This document shows positions 10,269-21,478 of a DNA stretch of 64,000 nt, one piece after another. The notes beneath the pieces are model-generated. The model had not been told where the DNA came from, made no database searches, and worked only from the letters and a program-made list of their open reading frames with translations. The position numbers and the translations under genes are program-made. Position 1 is the first letter of the stretch, and every line of letters begins with the position of its first letter. The DNA is from Rhizopus arrhizus. Lineage: Eukaryota; Mucoromycota; Mucoromycetes; Mucorales; Rhizopodaceae. Location: the NCBI GenBank assembly GCA_024220505.1, contig JAKZZE010000012.1, positions 620,001-684,000 of the forward strand. Reading direction: 5' to 3'.

Positions 10269-13200
10269 ATGAATTCTTCTATTAATCAATCCCCTGCCAA
10301 AAACGTTGAAAAGGATTCAGCTGATGAAGTAGCTAAGTCCTTGGATAGAATGGATCTTGAAACTCTCGAAAGTAGAGCGTCAAACTCATCCATCCATCCT
10401 CGTGATGATGCATCCATTGAAACTGATGTTGAGATGGATGAAGTTACTGATTCTTCTCCTGCTGTTCCTTCTTCGGACCCTTCCAATTATATGGATAGGT
10501 TGATGGCTCAAAAATCCTTGTTCTTTGATTTAATTGAAAAATTAAACAATAATAAAGCGAGTTTTATTTTAGAAAATAAGCTAACTTTACTTGAAGAAAA
10601 CGAAAAGCAATTGAGCTATGCTGTATCAGCTTTAAAAGATGTTGACGCTATCATTGCTTCCCAGTTAGAACTGCGTAATCATGAGTTGAAGGGCAATGAA
10701 TCTAGAAATTCATCACCCAAGGATAGACTTATCCCAAGCCGTGAAATCCCAAAATTCAATGTCAACCCTACCGCTAGTGCTCTGTATCAGCTCACTCTTC
10801 GCGAAGGTGATAAAAACGTCAATCCTAGTAACGAACCATCTTTGGATATGTTTATTAGAGATTTCCAAAGAAAATTCTTGGATTATGATGTATCTGTAGA
10901 GGATCATTGGTTGCACTACCTGGAAGTTTCATTTGAAATGTCTGACAGTGATGCCGACCATGACTGGTTCGAACGATTCATCAAAAGACGTTGTATGGAT
11001 AAGAAAACCGCTTTGAATTGGGATCAGGCAAAAGAAGTCTTGAAACAACGCTTCGATCTTGCTTCACAAACTACACCAGAGATGTGGTTTAAAAATCTTA
11101 TCAATTTCAAGCAAGAACGTTGTGAAACTTTGACCCAAGCAATGGATCGATATCGTCTTTTCTCTCTTGGTGCAAAGGTTAACATGCATGATAACACTTT
11201 CTTGATTGGACATTTCATTTCGAGGCTTTACACTGTCAAGTTTCAGGAAATTGTCCAAGATACTGTCAAAAAGAATCTTCCCTCGCTTGTCTCTACTAGC
11301 TCCAATATCACTGGAGAAAGTATTTATTCAACACGCAACTTACCTATTCCTCTGCCTAAGGAATGGAATGTTCTTGAAGCTATTCTCATTAAAGAAATGG
11401 CTAACCTGGAATCTGCTTTGTTGAACATCCTTAAGGATAAGAAAAAGGAAGATAATACCAAAAACCTCGTTGAACATGATGATAACACCAATACTAAAAA
11501 AAGAAAAATGGTACATCAAAGTGAACATAAGAACCAAAAAGTTTCCAAAACATCTGTTGAATTTCAGCAAGAAATTGCGGATTTAAAGAAACAAGGTATA
11601 TGCACATTTTGCAAAACTGCCAAGTACTCTCCTGGTCATTATTCATCTTGTTCTGTAAGACTTGAACATATCAAAAGAAAATATGGCAAACAAATTGTAA
11701 GTAATTCTTCTAAAGGAAATGACAAAACTGTTAGCAATTTAGAGTTGTCCAACTCAATCACTAGCATTAGTCAGATAAATAAATCTCCTAAAAACAGAGT
11801 TACTGATTTATCTTTATCTCCTAGTAAAAATGAATCTACCTCGCAATCGTATGAACAATGTGAATCATCTGATGACGAATTTGAATTTCTTTATAAACAT
11901 TATGACAGAAACATAATCTGTTCAAATAAAAATATAAATACTAGTTTTGATGAAGAGTATAACAAAAATGTCTTTGCCATTCGTAATAATAAAGTTGGAG
12001 AAGATGATAGTCTATTCGAATCGGATAATGTGGCTTATTCCCCCATTACTCCAATAACGCTTAATAATGTGAACACTTATGGTATCATAGATACTGGTGC
12101 ACGTGTCTCTGTCATAAATAAAAAATTTGCAATAGACAATAATATTAAATTTCATTCAGTTCCTGGTAACCTAGTTTTAGCAAATGGCGACCAAATTCCC
12201 AGAATGAGATCTATTGACTATGTGAATGTCGAATACGACAACATTGACCACATTATTAAACATAAGTTTGATATTATCGACGATCATGCTTCCTCTCACA
12301 ACTGTAAAATTCTTATTGGAACAGATTTGCTTCCTAAACTTTCCATTCATTTAATGAATGTAGCAGTTAAACATAAGAGTACTGAAAAAGAATTAGACGA
12401 CTCTATTCTAGATAAAGCTTATGAACCAAATATTTCACGAGCCGGTACAGAAAAAGAACAAAAGTTTTTGATATGGCTATTAAACCATACATCGAAGCAA
12501 ATAAAAACTTAAATAAGAATTCTTTATGTAATATTAAAGAGGCTGTTTACATCTTCCAACACCAAAAGATTATGTTGCCAATATAAAACAATATCCAATA
12601 GCATATACCTTACAGCCTAAAGTAATGGATATAATAAATAGTTGGTTAGATGAAGGTATTATCATTCCAGCAACTCCATCTGGATGGAATCTGCCTATGA
12701 CAGTAACTCATAAAAAAAATTTGGACGGCACTAAGACAGATAAAATTCGATTAGTGTTGGATCCTAGAATGTTAAATAAGGTCTTACCAGTTGATAATCA
12801 TCAACTTCCATTAATTAACGACATATTCAATTCTATGTCTGGTGCAGTCATTTTTAGCACGTTAGATCTAAAATCTGCATTTAATCAGTTTCCTGTAAAT
12901 AAGGATGATCAAATTAAAACTACTTTTACTGCACCCAATAATTTACAATATATGTATAGAGGTGCTCCTTTTGGAATATCTACAATAAGTCAGTTATTCT
13001 CTCGTATAATGTTAACATTATTTAAAGATCTTCCTTATGTAAAATGTTTCGTTGATGATATCTGTATATTCAGTTCATCTATACATGCACATTTTCTTCA
13101 TGTTAAAAAAGTACTACAAATATTAACTGATGCTAATTTAAAAATCAATTTTGAAAAGACCTATTTGGCAAAATCTGCCGTTTACTTATTAGGATATTCT

Positions 13201-15740
13201 ATTTCTGCCTCAGGAAAGCAGATAGATGCCCGAAAATTAACAAATATATACGATTGGCCTCGTCCTACTACTCAGAAGCAAGTGCAAAGTTTCTTGGGTT
13301 TGTCAACTATTTTAGACAACATACTCCCAATGCTGCACTTCTCATGGCTCCCTTAGATGCTTTGCGTTGCCATGATGAAAAAGTTAAAGGTCCTTTCGAA
13401 TGGACAAAAGAGCATCAAATGCACTTTGATAGTATCAAGCACATTTTGTCTCAGAATTGATGTTATCCCATCCTGATTTGTCAAAACCATTTTGTATCGC
13501 TACTGATTCATCAGATTACAGTACTGGTTGTTGCTTATATCAAGAGTTCGAAGTGACCTAAACCCAATGGTGAAATATCTAAAATCAAAAGATACATTGG
13601 TTTCATGTCCCGTTCCCTGTCAAGAAGCGAAAAACGCTACAGTGTTACAATGCGTGAATTGCTTGGTGTAGTTTATGCCTTAACCCAATTTCATAAATTT
13701 ATATGGGGCACACGATTTACTTTATACACTGACCATAAAGCTTTATGCTATATTCATTCCCAAAAGAATGCAAATAGTATGCTTATTAAATGGCTTGACG
13801 TCATCCTTGATTATAACTTTAGTGTCATTCATGTTCCCGGTTTGGAAAATGTCTTACCTGACAAACTATCCAGATTATATCCGCCAAAGGATACGGTCGA
13901 GCATGAAAGCGATATCAAAAAAGGCAAAAGATTATCCTCGTATAGACAGAATCATGCTATTTCTGAGACAATCAATACAAAGAAAAGACATCGAGCTTAT
14001 TCTAAATACAATGCTGCTATTAACATTATTTCAGTAATTCAAGAAACTACAACTTCTGATGCACAAAAGGACATCAATCAAGTTAAAGAAAATACTGATC
14101 TAAGAAATATTGATGATAACATCAATGATCAATACCTATTTATGTACAATCTGCACAGCCATTATATTCGGATTATCTTACACCGCCTTTGGCTGAACAC
14201 CAACAGTTACTTATAGATGCCCATAATAAAATTGGTCACTATGGTGCTGAACAAATGGTCAAACGTTTCCATAATGACGGTATTCATTGGCCTAACCTGA
14301 TAGGTGATTGCATTAAATTCATTAAGCAATGCAAAGATTGTATGAAACATAATATAGAAAAAAGAGGCTTCCATCCTCTACGCAGCATTTATAGCTACTA
14401 CCCTGGTGATCATTATGCTATTGATCTTGGTGGTCCTATGCATACTACTTCCGTTTACAATAATAATTATTTTATGGTTATCATCGATGTTTGTACACGT
14501 TTTTGTATACTTCGTGCTCTACCTGATAAAAGATCAGATACAATTTTACGCTCTCTTATTGACGTATTCTCAACTATGGGTTTTCCTACAAAACTTCAAA
14601 GTGATAATGGAACAGAGTTTAAAAACTCGCTCTCAAAAGATTTAGCTGATGCTATGGGCTATGATCATCGATTCATCACCTCTCTACACCCATCTGCTAA
14701 TGGAATCAGTGAACGTACTGTACAATCAGTCAAAAATTACTGGCTAAAGCCACTCATGGTGTTGGCAATGATTGGGATTTATATCTTCCATCTATTCAAC
14801 TTGCTATGAATAATCGTATATCCAAACGGTTAAATTCCACACCTTTCTCTCTCATGTTCGCACGTAAAATGAACGAACCTTATGGTTTTCGATCTGACAA
14901 AGATAAGCTCAAAGAAGTTAGAGATAAACCACCAATGTCTCATGAAGAACTCATGAAACGCATTGACTATATGACTGATATTGTATTCCCAGCTATTGTA
15001 AATAAAACCAAAGCACAAATAGAACTTGAACAAGCAAAGTTCAATGATTCTCATAGACTTGTTGATTACACACCTGGCTCTCATGTCATGGTTCGTATTC
15101 CAAATAATCTGGTCAACTTGCTCCTGCTTATGAAGGACCATATACAGTCGTACGTAAAAATAAAGGAAATGCCTATATCTTACGTGACGAAACTGGTGTC
15201 CTTATGCCTCGTGCCTACACTTCTGTTGAGCTGAAATTAATCTCTAATGAAGAAGTGATCGAACTGGATGATGAAGGTAATGAAATCATAAATTTCGAAA
15301 TCGAGGCAGTTATAAACCATCGTGGCCCTCCAAAAGACCGTGAGTACCTTGTACGTTGGAAAAACTATAGCAGTGAGTGGGATGAATGGCTATCTGCAGA
15401 TAAGTTTAATGACCCTAACACACTACGCAACTATTGGAAAAATCTTGGTAAAAAGTATATTCCTCCAAAAAATGCTTCAATTACCAATTCTCCATCTTCA
15501 TCTGAAGTATTAAAATCTACACCATCTGGTACTATAAGTGCTGCGATGAAACATTTCTCTTCTGAAGATGAAACCAATTCTAATTTGGTTGATAAAAAAT
15601 CCACAATTAAATCTAATGTTGGCTCTTCAACACGATCTGTTAAAAGAACTCGTCGTAATAAGCCTCCAACTAAAAACGTTTGTAATACTTCATCCACAGT
15701 TACTCGATCCAGTAAACGACTTAAATCTCTTCATAAGTAA
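10269..15740 (+). pseudogene. Chromovirus gag-pol polyprotein, copy 1 (several frameshifts)
   Basis: Compared with copies 2 and 3 this is one reading frame of about 1,820 codons. In order: Gag with a CX2CX8HX3C knuckle-like motif (CTFCKTAKYSPGHYSSC); protease IIDTGA; reverse transcriptase with FSTLDLKSAFNQ and FVDD; RNase H (IATDSS, TDHKAL); integrase with HX3H...CX2C zinc module, D of AIDLGG, D of QSDNGTEF and E of NGISERT; a GPY/F-type AYEGPYTVV; and a C-terminal chromodomain (EYLVRWKNYSSEWDEW). The chromodomain would target integration to marked heterochromatin. At least eight single-base indels, mostly in homopolymers between 12460 and 15110, break this copy. Copies 2 and 3 lack them, so some may be sequence errors. 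Confidence 0.92.
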
Positions 15741-15749
15741 ATTACTTTT

Positions 15750-15750
<1 letters not shown>

Positions 15751-15780
<30 letters not shown>
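15751..15780 (+). repeat. 30-bp A tract in chromovirus 3' UTR, copy 1
   Basis: An uninterrupted A30 lies between the gag-pol stop and the polypurine tract. It is A33 in copy 2 and A32 in copy 3. Confidence 0.9.
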
Positions 15781-15781
<1 letters not shown>

Positions 15782-15842
15782 ATATACATTAAAAATAGTC
15801 ACAAGATTTTCTTCAAAGTAATCTCATACTGGTCGGGGGCTA

Positions 15843-16174
15843 TGTCGTATTTACCTCATTAAATACTATTATTCGTATGAGATTACTCAGATCTTATATA
15901 AGAAATAACAAGTACTGAATACATAATATTACTTATTACATATTCCTTAAAAGCTCGTATACAATGTTTATATTGTTCAAGCTCAATACTAAATTGACCT
16001 TGAACTCACTTCGGTCCCTGAATAATTTCATTTCCTATATAAAGGCGTAGTTGATTAAATGGGTTCTCTCTCTCGTCTTGAAATCTAATAAAGAGGTTAC
16101 ATAGAGACTCATTCACTAGTTTTCAAGTACTATTTCCTTTCTTTTTTCTCACTTTATTATCTGCAAATATCTCA
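15843..16174 (+). repeat. 3' LTR of chromovirus, copy 1
   Basis: This 332-bp LTR differs from the 5' LTR by two single-base homopolymer losses. It is followed by CAGTA and the original end of the Tc1 transposase gene (16180-16212). Confidence 0.92.
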
Positions 16175-16542
16175 CAGTAATCGATGCCAATGGTGGATCT
16201 ACGAAGTATTAAGTCATCTATAACATACTAAAAGTAAAAGGAAAAAACTCTAAAATAAACCTACAACACTTCCATCGCTTTTGCGGACGGTTAAATAATA
16301 TTCTGAGATTAAAACTTTCATGAGATGTAACAGAAAGCCAAACAGCATGTCATAAAGTTGTTGCATCATCTAAGTCACTATACATGCTCACAGAGGCTAA
16401 AAACAGAAAAAATGTCTGACGTTTTTAGAGTTTTTTCACCCACTGTATATCTGATAGGATGACATTAAGTTGATGCTGAGAGTTTTCGTGTTTAATGGAT
16501 TTGTTATTATTATGGGTGTTCGATTGACCATTCATTTTATCA

Positions 16543-17730
16543 TTAAAAACAACCGACCCATTTAGTTTTTTGACTGTTGCTGGAAATGTCGCTGATCATT
16601 CTGTTGAGGTTGTTGCGGCTGGTTTCCATATTGTATCTTTGCTGGTTGCGATTGTCGTTACTGTAAGCAAGTCCATTTCGGTTAGATCCTGTATTGTTGT
16701 CCATATTTCCATTACTTCTTCCGTATCTGCTGTTGTGGTTGTTGTAGTTATCATTGTTGTTATTGTAACGGTTGTACCTGTTGTAGTTTCGGTTAGGTTG
16801 GTTATATGTTTGTTGCTTATTGAGTTCCTGTCGAATGGTCTGTTGAATTAGCTCAATAAGATCTTGTTGTTGATTAGTATTGATGCTACGATGTCCATTA
16901 GCTTGTACATGACGTGCTTGATTGCGATTTCTTGATGTATCCATAGCTACTAGCTGATTTGTACCGAGTACATTGTCGTGATAGGCATAAGTGGGTTGAG
17001 CGTTGTTGTAATGGATTTGATTAAGAGTTAATGCTGGCATGGAATGTTCATTTGTATCAACCAAATCAATGTTGTGGTTATTGGACATGTGATGATACTG
17101 TTGTGCAGCATCATTTTGATATATAAGGGCCTGATTAGCATTCCTTGGTATAAAAGGATTATCAATCATGGCGATCTTGCGAGGTCTATTAGCATTCCAC
17201 CATCCTTCATAGTGATTAATCCAGTCTTGCATAGTCTTTGAACTGCTCTGGATGCAAAATTGCTTTATCTCTCTAAGAAGACCTGCGCGAAACCTGCTTT
17301 CTATGACTGGCTCTTGAGTGATACCGGCAAGGTCTGCAGCTTCTCTTAATCTAGCAAGGAATATCTGGGGATGTTCTTGTTCGCCCTGGTACATTTCGTT
17401 GAACTCTAGTTCGTAACTTTGTATCAATTCTGGAGTGATGTAATGGTTCGTTAAGAGTTCTGTCGCGTTATCATATTTAACGTCAGGGATTCGCTTGAGT
17501 ATTTCTTTTTCATAATACACTTTAGCTGCTCCACGTAATTGTGCTTTCAAAATAGTAAGTTTGCGGGGTTCTTGAGTGATGTTATTAATTGCAAAGTACG
17601 ATTCTAAGATTTCTAAAAAGTGACGAAAGTCTTCGCCTTCGTAACCATGGAAATCAATAAGTACAGGTCGGTAACTTGCATTCATATTGGTATTTGCCAA
17701 CGCGATATGTCCTGTGGTAAAAGTTGCCAT
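16543..17730 (-). CDS. Host gypsy Gag, copy 1 (395 aa, shifted near its end)
   Basis: Structural Gag protein of the outer element. It starts at MATFTTGHIA directly inside the 5' leader, and the capsid-type region includes DFHGYEGEDFRHFLEIL and LTNHYITPELI. The C-terminal third is very rich in Asn, Gln, Tyr and Arg (NRNYNRYNRYNNNN) and has no CCHC zinc knuckle, so nucleic-acid binding probably relies on the Arg/Asn-rich tail. One T is missing near 16631 compared with copies 2 and 3, so this copy slides into another frame for its last residues. Particle assembly in the cytoplasm is the family role. Confidence 0.85.
   Translation of the reverse strand: MATFTTGHIALANTNMNASYRPVLIDFHGYEGEDFRHFLEILESYFAINNITQEPRKLTILKAQLRGAAKVYYEKEILKRIPDVKYDNATELLTNHYITPELIQSYELEFNEMYQGEQEHPQIFLARLREAADLAGITQEPVIESRFRAGLLREIKQFCIQSSSKTMQDWINHYEGWWNANRPRKIAMIDNPFIPRNANQALIYQNDAAQQYHHMSNNHNIDLVDTNEHSMPALTLNQIHYNNAQPTYAYHDNVLGTNQLVAMDTSRNRNQARHVQANGHRSINTNQQQDLIELIQQTIRQELNKQQTYNQPNRNYNRYNRYNNNNDNYNNHNSRYGRSNGNMDNNTGSNRNGLAYSNDNRNQQRYNMETSRNNLNRMISDISSNSQKTKWVGCF
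16565..16571 (-). promoter_or_regulatory. Putative -1 frameshift slippery site A AAA AAC, copy 1
   Basis: Same heptamer as in copy 3, where its frame relation is intact. In this copy an upstream one-base loss puts the heptamer out of the gag frame. Confidence 0.5.
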
Positions 17731-17829
17731 TTCAAAACTTGTGATAATTTTGTTTTAAAAATTTGGGTTTGTAGATTTATAAGTTGTTCTTGATTTGTAG
17801 ATTTTTCTTGTAAGTTTTTGATTTAGATC

Positions 17830-17846
17830 CCTCGTAGTGACCACCA
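17830..17846 (-). other. Primer binding site, copy 1
   Basis: Two bases inside the LTR end, the minus strand reads TGGTGGTCACTACGAGG, the form expected for complementarity to a tRNA ending CCTCGTAGTGACCACCA. The tRNA species was not identified. Equivalent sites lie at about 33382-33398 and 48964-48980. Confidence 0.7.
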
Positions 17847-17848
17847 AA

Positions 17849-18365
17849 TGTAACTTGTTAGTACTTGGGATTTGGATTGTGTTAAAGTGATGTCGATTTG
17901 TTTAGTTTGAAGTTTGAAGCCTTGAATGACTTGAGTTTGATTAACTTGATTGAACGTTTAACAGTTCTTTTGATAAAGTAATTTGGTTTTAAGTAGTGAC
18001 CACCAGATCTTTATAGATCAATAAGGTTAGGAGTAAGATTGTTTAATAAAGATAAAAATAAAGGGATCTTCTTGATTCGTGATAATTCAGGTATCAGATC
18101 AGAAAGAATAAGTAAAAATAAAAAGAAAAGAAAAGGTGTTTGTGACCCAATAAGAAACAATTGCTTTTAAGCGCAAGAAGATTTTGTTTATTGAATGTCT
18201 TTTATTTTGTTTAAAAATATTCATCTATTTATATAAAAAAAGGTGTGGCTTATGTTTATGTTGTTTGTTATCTATGTCGCTGGACATCAATGTCGCTGGA
18301 CATCAAAATTGGTTCTTGTGATCATCATTGTTCTCAGGATCCAAAATTTCATCATTTGTGCTACA
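17849..18365 (-). repeat. LTR B (inner, hybrid)
   Basis: 517 bp, serving as 5' LTR of unit 1 and 3' LTR of unit 2. At 17868 it has the G of LTR D, while its right part has the LTR A form (no 21-bp-class insertion, two rather than three 18-bp repeats). It carries several private one-base losses. Confidence 0.9.
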
Positions 18366-19079
18366 GATCCTCCCACCAGAAGAAAGACCGTCCCTGGTCT
18401 GGTTGTTGACTTGGAGCAAAGGATCAGCATCCCTTATTCTTTTTACCAGTACCCGGTGGTTTGCAAGGTTCGGCAACAATATTCTTAGCTGACTATACTT
18501 TATTTCCCAGTAATCTCTTCACCCCATCTTTGGTTTATTCCATTAAATGTCAAACGAGTCCATTCTTCTATATGCCAGAGTAGGCGTACAATGACTTGTT
18601 CTTTTAATTCTCGCAGGTTTTCTTGTTCTTGTATAATCCGCATGTATTGATCGTATACTTCAGTCATGAAATATTCATGAATGATGGGTTCTTCAGTAGG
18701 TTCAGGGTTTTGGTTGACACAATTATATATAACCGTCAAGAGGTCGTCCGTATCCAACAGGTTCAAGATATTGTCTGGTTGCATCAAATCTTCTCCAGTT
18801 TCAGGGTCGTAGGGCGTAGCAGTGATATGGGCCTCCATTTGTCCTCTGTTAAGAGCAAGTTGGTCCATAATATGATTGATAAACTCTTGACGAGTTCCCG
18901 TTCCAGAGCCAATGACATACTCTATAGGCTGATAGCCCTCCATCTTCGCACTCGTTTAGGTAATTATTGAGATGAGCTTCTACTCCTTCAGGGCCATGTT
19001 CTTCATAGATTTGCTTTAAATACAAACCAGCGGGGACAGAGAGACCAGAAAAAAGAGGAGAGAAGGTTTCTTGATTCAT
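18303..19079 (-). pseudogene. Accessory ORF, copy 2 (frameshifted)
   Basis: Same protein as at 2735-3511 but broken by small indels: near 18511 (one A lost), near 18735 (local rearrangement of a few bases) and near 18940 (an extra C). None is shared with copies 1 or 3. Confidence 0.7.
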
Positions 19080-19337
19080 TTTTTTTTGCTTTGTTGATAA
19101 TGATAAAAGCAATTTTGTTCTAAAATTTTGTCGAGTATTTATATGTTTTTTTTTTTTTTTATGTGTGTGTGAAAATTATTGAAGTAATACGTTTGTTTCA
19201 GGATCAAGTCGGACATCATGATCTCTGACGTTTTCCAAACACCATTGTACTTTAGGTAACAAATAGGGTTTCAGACGATGTTTAGGATAGGGGAGTTTTA
19301 GGTAAATATAATATAGCAATCAAAGATAAAGAAATAC

Positions 19338-19933
19338 TGTTAGAACTTGGTATCTCTTTATTAAGTTAAGATAACTATTGTATGATAAAAAATAATTCTA
19401 CATGTAAAAATGTGAGAGTATTTATAGACATGATACGGATAAAGAATTAGGACAGATTTATAATCACTTGCCAGAATAGATGATTACGATTTCTAATTAT
19501 TAGTTTAGCCTGTTCCTAGCTTGTATGTCAATATGCTATTGGGATGGTTTCAGATAACTCTGGATAAAGACTATTTAAGGAGACGGTACAGGATGAATAT
19601 AAGACCTTTCGTTCCGTGATTGGATATCATTGCTAACCATAATATCTCAGTCCAGGATAAATGTTTTCATGACTAATGATGATCCGGTAAGTAATCGTCA
19701 TCCTTATTCAACATGCTCATACTATCACGAACCTATATTACAACCATGTCATCTTAGTTGACTATGTGAAGCTAATATGAATAAAGCTTAATATAAAAAT
19801 CTAATCAAAGTATTTTATTGATCTGTGTTGGGAATAATGTATAAATGATTCCAAGTTATGTCAACATATTATTCAGGATCATATATGATCCTTTTACTAA
19901 AATAAAGTGACTATAATCTATGTATCCTTAACA
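19338..19933. repeat. Solo LTR replacing the integrase core, copy 2
   Basis: Counterpart of 3769-4369, with at least ten private indels. This is the noisiest stretch of the array. Confidence 0.6.
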
Positions 19934-20287
19934 GACGATTTCCGTGCACTGACAATGATGGCACTTTACATTATTCCATTATGTCTTTGGTCATTTTATC
20001 CCAATACATATCTTGCGGCGATCTTGTGTAGTGTATTGTTATATGCCCAAGTGTCCTCCTAAAGGATGCTTGTGATATGCGTATATTAATTTCTTCTGCT
20101 TTTTCTTGTTTGTACTTTGCGGATACAATCCGTTTTCAGGTGTTGTATCGATAAAGCCTAAGCCTTTGTATAGGGTAAATTTTTCGGATTCCCTAAGTAG
20201 GTATTTTCTTCGTCGTAGTGTGAGATTTGATGGTAGTTTGAGTGTTTGTAACTATTGTTTCAGTTGTTCTATTTGGCTGTCTTCCAT
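19934..20287 (-). pseudogene. Integrase zinc-binding domain remnant, copy 2
   Basis: Counterpart of 4370-4721, but so interrupted by one- and two-base indels that no continuous frame remains. Copies 1 and 3 are identical to each other here. Confidence 0.65.
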
Positions 20288-20604
20288 TTTTTGTGATCTT
20301 GTGTAATTGAATTCTTTACAGTGGACTTTTTATTTATTGTTTCCGATGAATTTGTGTTTTTCTCAGTTTGAGTTTTGTTTGAATAGCTTGTTTCGAATTT
20401 GTGTTGTTTTGTCCGACCCTCCTCCTCTATGTAGTTTTGCTGTTTTATAGTGTTTTTGTGGGTGTGTTATACTTTTATGTTTCGACTACCCCTCCCATCC
20501 TCCATTGGTAGATAATAACGATAATAATATAATGAATATAGTGATAAGTTGATATGTTGATAATGTCTAAAGATTGATTGTTGTAGTGTTTCAAATAGGT
20601 AGTA

Positions 20605-20902
20605 TTAATACCCTAATCTGGACATGAAGTCTGCGCTCTCATTCACTCTTCCTGGACGATATTTGATTTCGAATTCATATTCTGACAAGATAACAATCCA
20701 TCTTGCTATGATTCCTGTTGGGTTACTTGTTTTAAGCAATCCAGTTAAGGCGGAATGGTCAGTGATGATAGTGAACTTCTTTCCTAGCAGGTATGGCCTG
20801 AAAAGCTTTACTGCCCACACCACAGCGAGACATTCTAATTTTGTAGGAGCATAGTTAACTTCTCCAGATTTCAATCCACGACTAGCAAAAATTACGGGTG
20901 TT
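20605..20902 (-). pseudogene. RNase H C-terminal half, copy 2
   Basis: Same protein segment as copy 1 (ITDHSAL, ADFMSRLGY). One G is lost from the GGGG just before the GTGTT duplication. Confidence 0.8.
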
Positions 20903-21478
20903 TGTTGTAGAACAGCGTCTGATCATAACGGACATTGAATAATCACAACTAAAGAAGTATATTAAAATTGATAAAAGATAATAATTTAAATCTTTATCAA
21001 ATAAAATATATTCTTCTTCTTTTTATATAAAGCTATCACAATTAGATTCATCCTATAAAGTAAACATGAACAATAAATAAGCCATGATCTTTACTATTCA
21101 TCAATTCTGTAAATGAATAATAATGGATCAGGTACCTAGTCAACTTTGATCTGACTGGAGGCATTTCATATATATATCTTTCCTCTCAATGAAGACGGGA
21201 CAATTATCCCAGATCAGTTAAAGAACAATAAGATCTATAAAAACAACGAATTAAAAATTTTCATAATCGATACAGTGATCATTCTTCAATCAAACATGTC
21301 AATTATTGGATCTACGCTCATAACTACTCATTTACCCGCCAACTGATAGAAGATATAAATAGTAGACTTTGTAATGATTTCTTTTTAACAATTAAGATTG
21401 TCTTAAATAAAGTTCAGTCTCAAAAAGTATTCTTTGGCTTTTATCGCTACCTTTAAATTACTTTACCAGAACATAACA
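20903..21478. repeat. Solo LTR inside RNase H, copy 2
   Basis: Flanked by GTGTT at 20898-20902 and 21479-21483. It is four bases shorter than the other two copies. Confidence 0.85.

Larger units (their letters stand above)
9926..16174 (+). mobile_element. Chromovirus (Ty3/gypsy with chromodomain), copy 1
   Basis: The element has LTRs at 9926-10259 and 15843-16174, a 5-bp duplication CAGTA at both outer ends (9921-9925, 16175-16179), a single gag-pol frame and a G-rich polypurine tract (GGTCGGGGGC) just before the 3' LTR. The nearly identical LTRs indicate a recent insertion. It lies in the same orientation as the Tc1 transposase it disrupts and opposite to the outer gypsy. Confidence 0.95.
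8568..16445 (+). mobile_element. Tc1/mariner-like transposon carrying a retrotransposon, copy 1
   Basis: A perfect 27-bp inverted repeat starting CAGTGGGTGAAAAAACTC bounds 7878 bp, with TA at 8566-8567 and 16446-16447. It entered the minus-strand gypsy pol just downstream of gag. When one TA is discounted, the pol frame is continuous across the site, so the host gene was open at this point. Without the nested chromovirus the transposon would be about 1.62 kb, a normal Tc1 size. Confidence 0.92.

Noticed and set aside
10136..10289. Eight-base complement between LTR and gag as proof of self-priming
   Set aside because: Too short and AT-rich to stand alone, and the transcript start is unknown; kept only as a hint.
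15751..15780. A30 tract as the end of a LINE or SINE insertion in the chromovirus
   Set aside because: No second element or target duplication is seen around it, and it sits at the same place in all copies between pol and the polypurine tract.
16570..16851. Hydrophobic plus-strand frame rich in Val and Ile, membrane-protein-like
   Set aside because: It is antisense to the Asn/Gln-rich Gag tail; codons for Asn and Gln read backward give Val, Ile and Leu.
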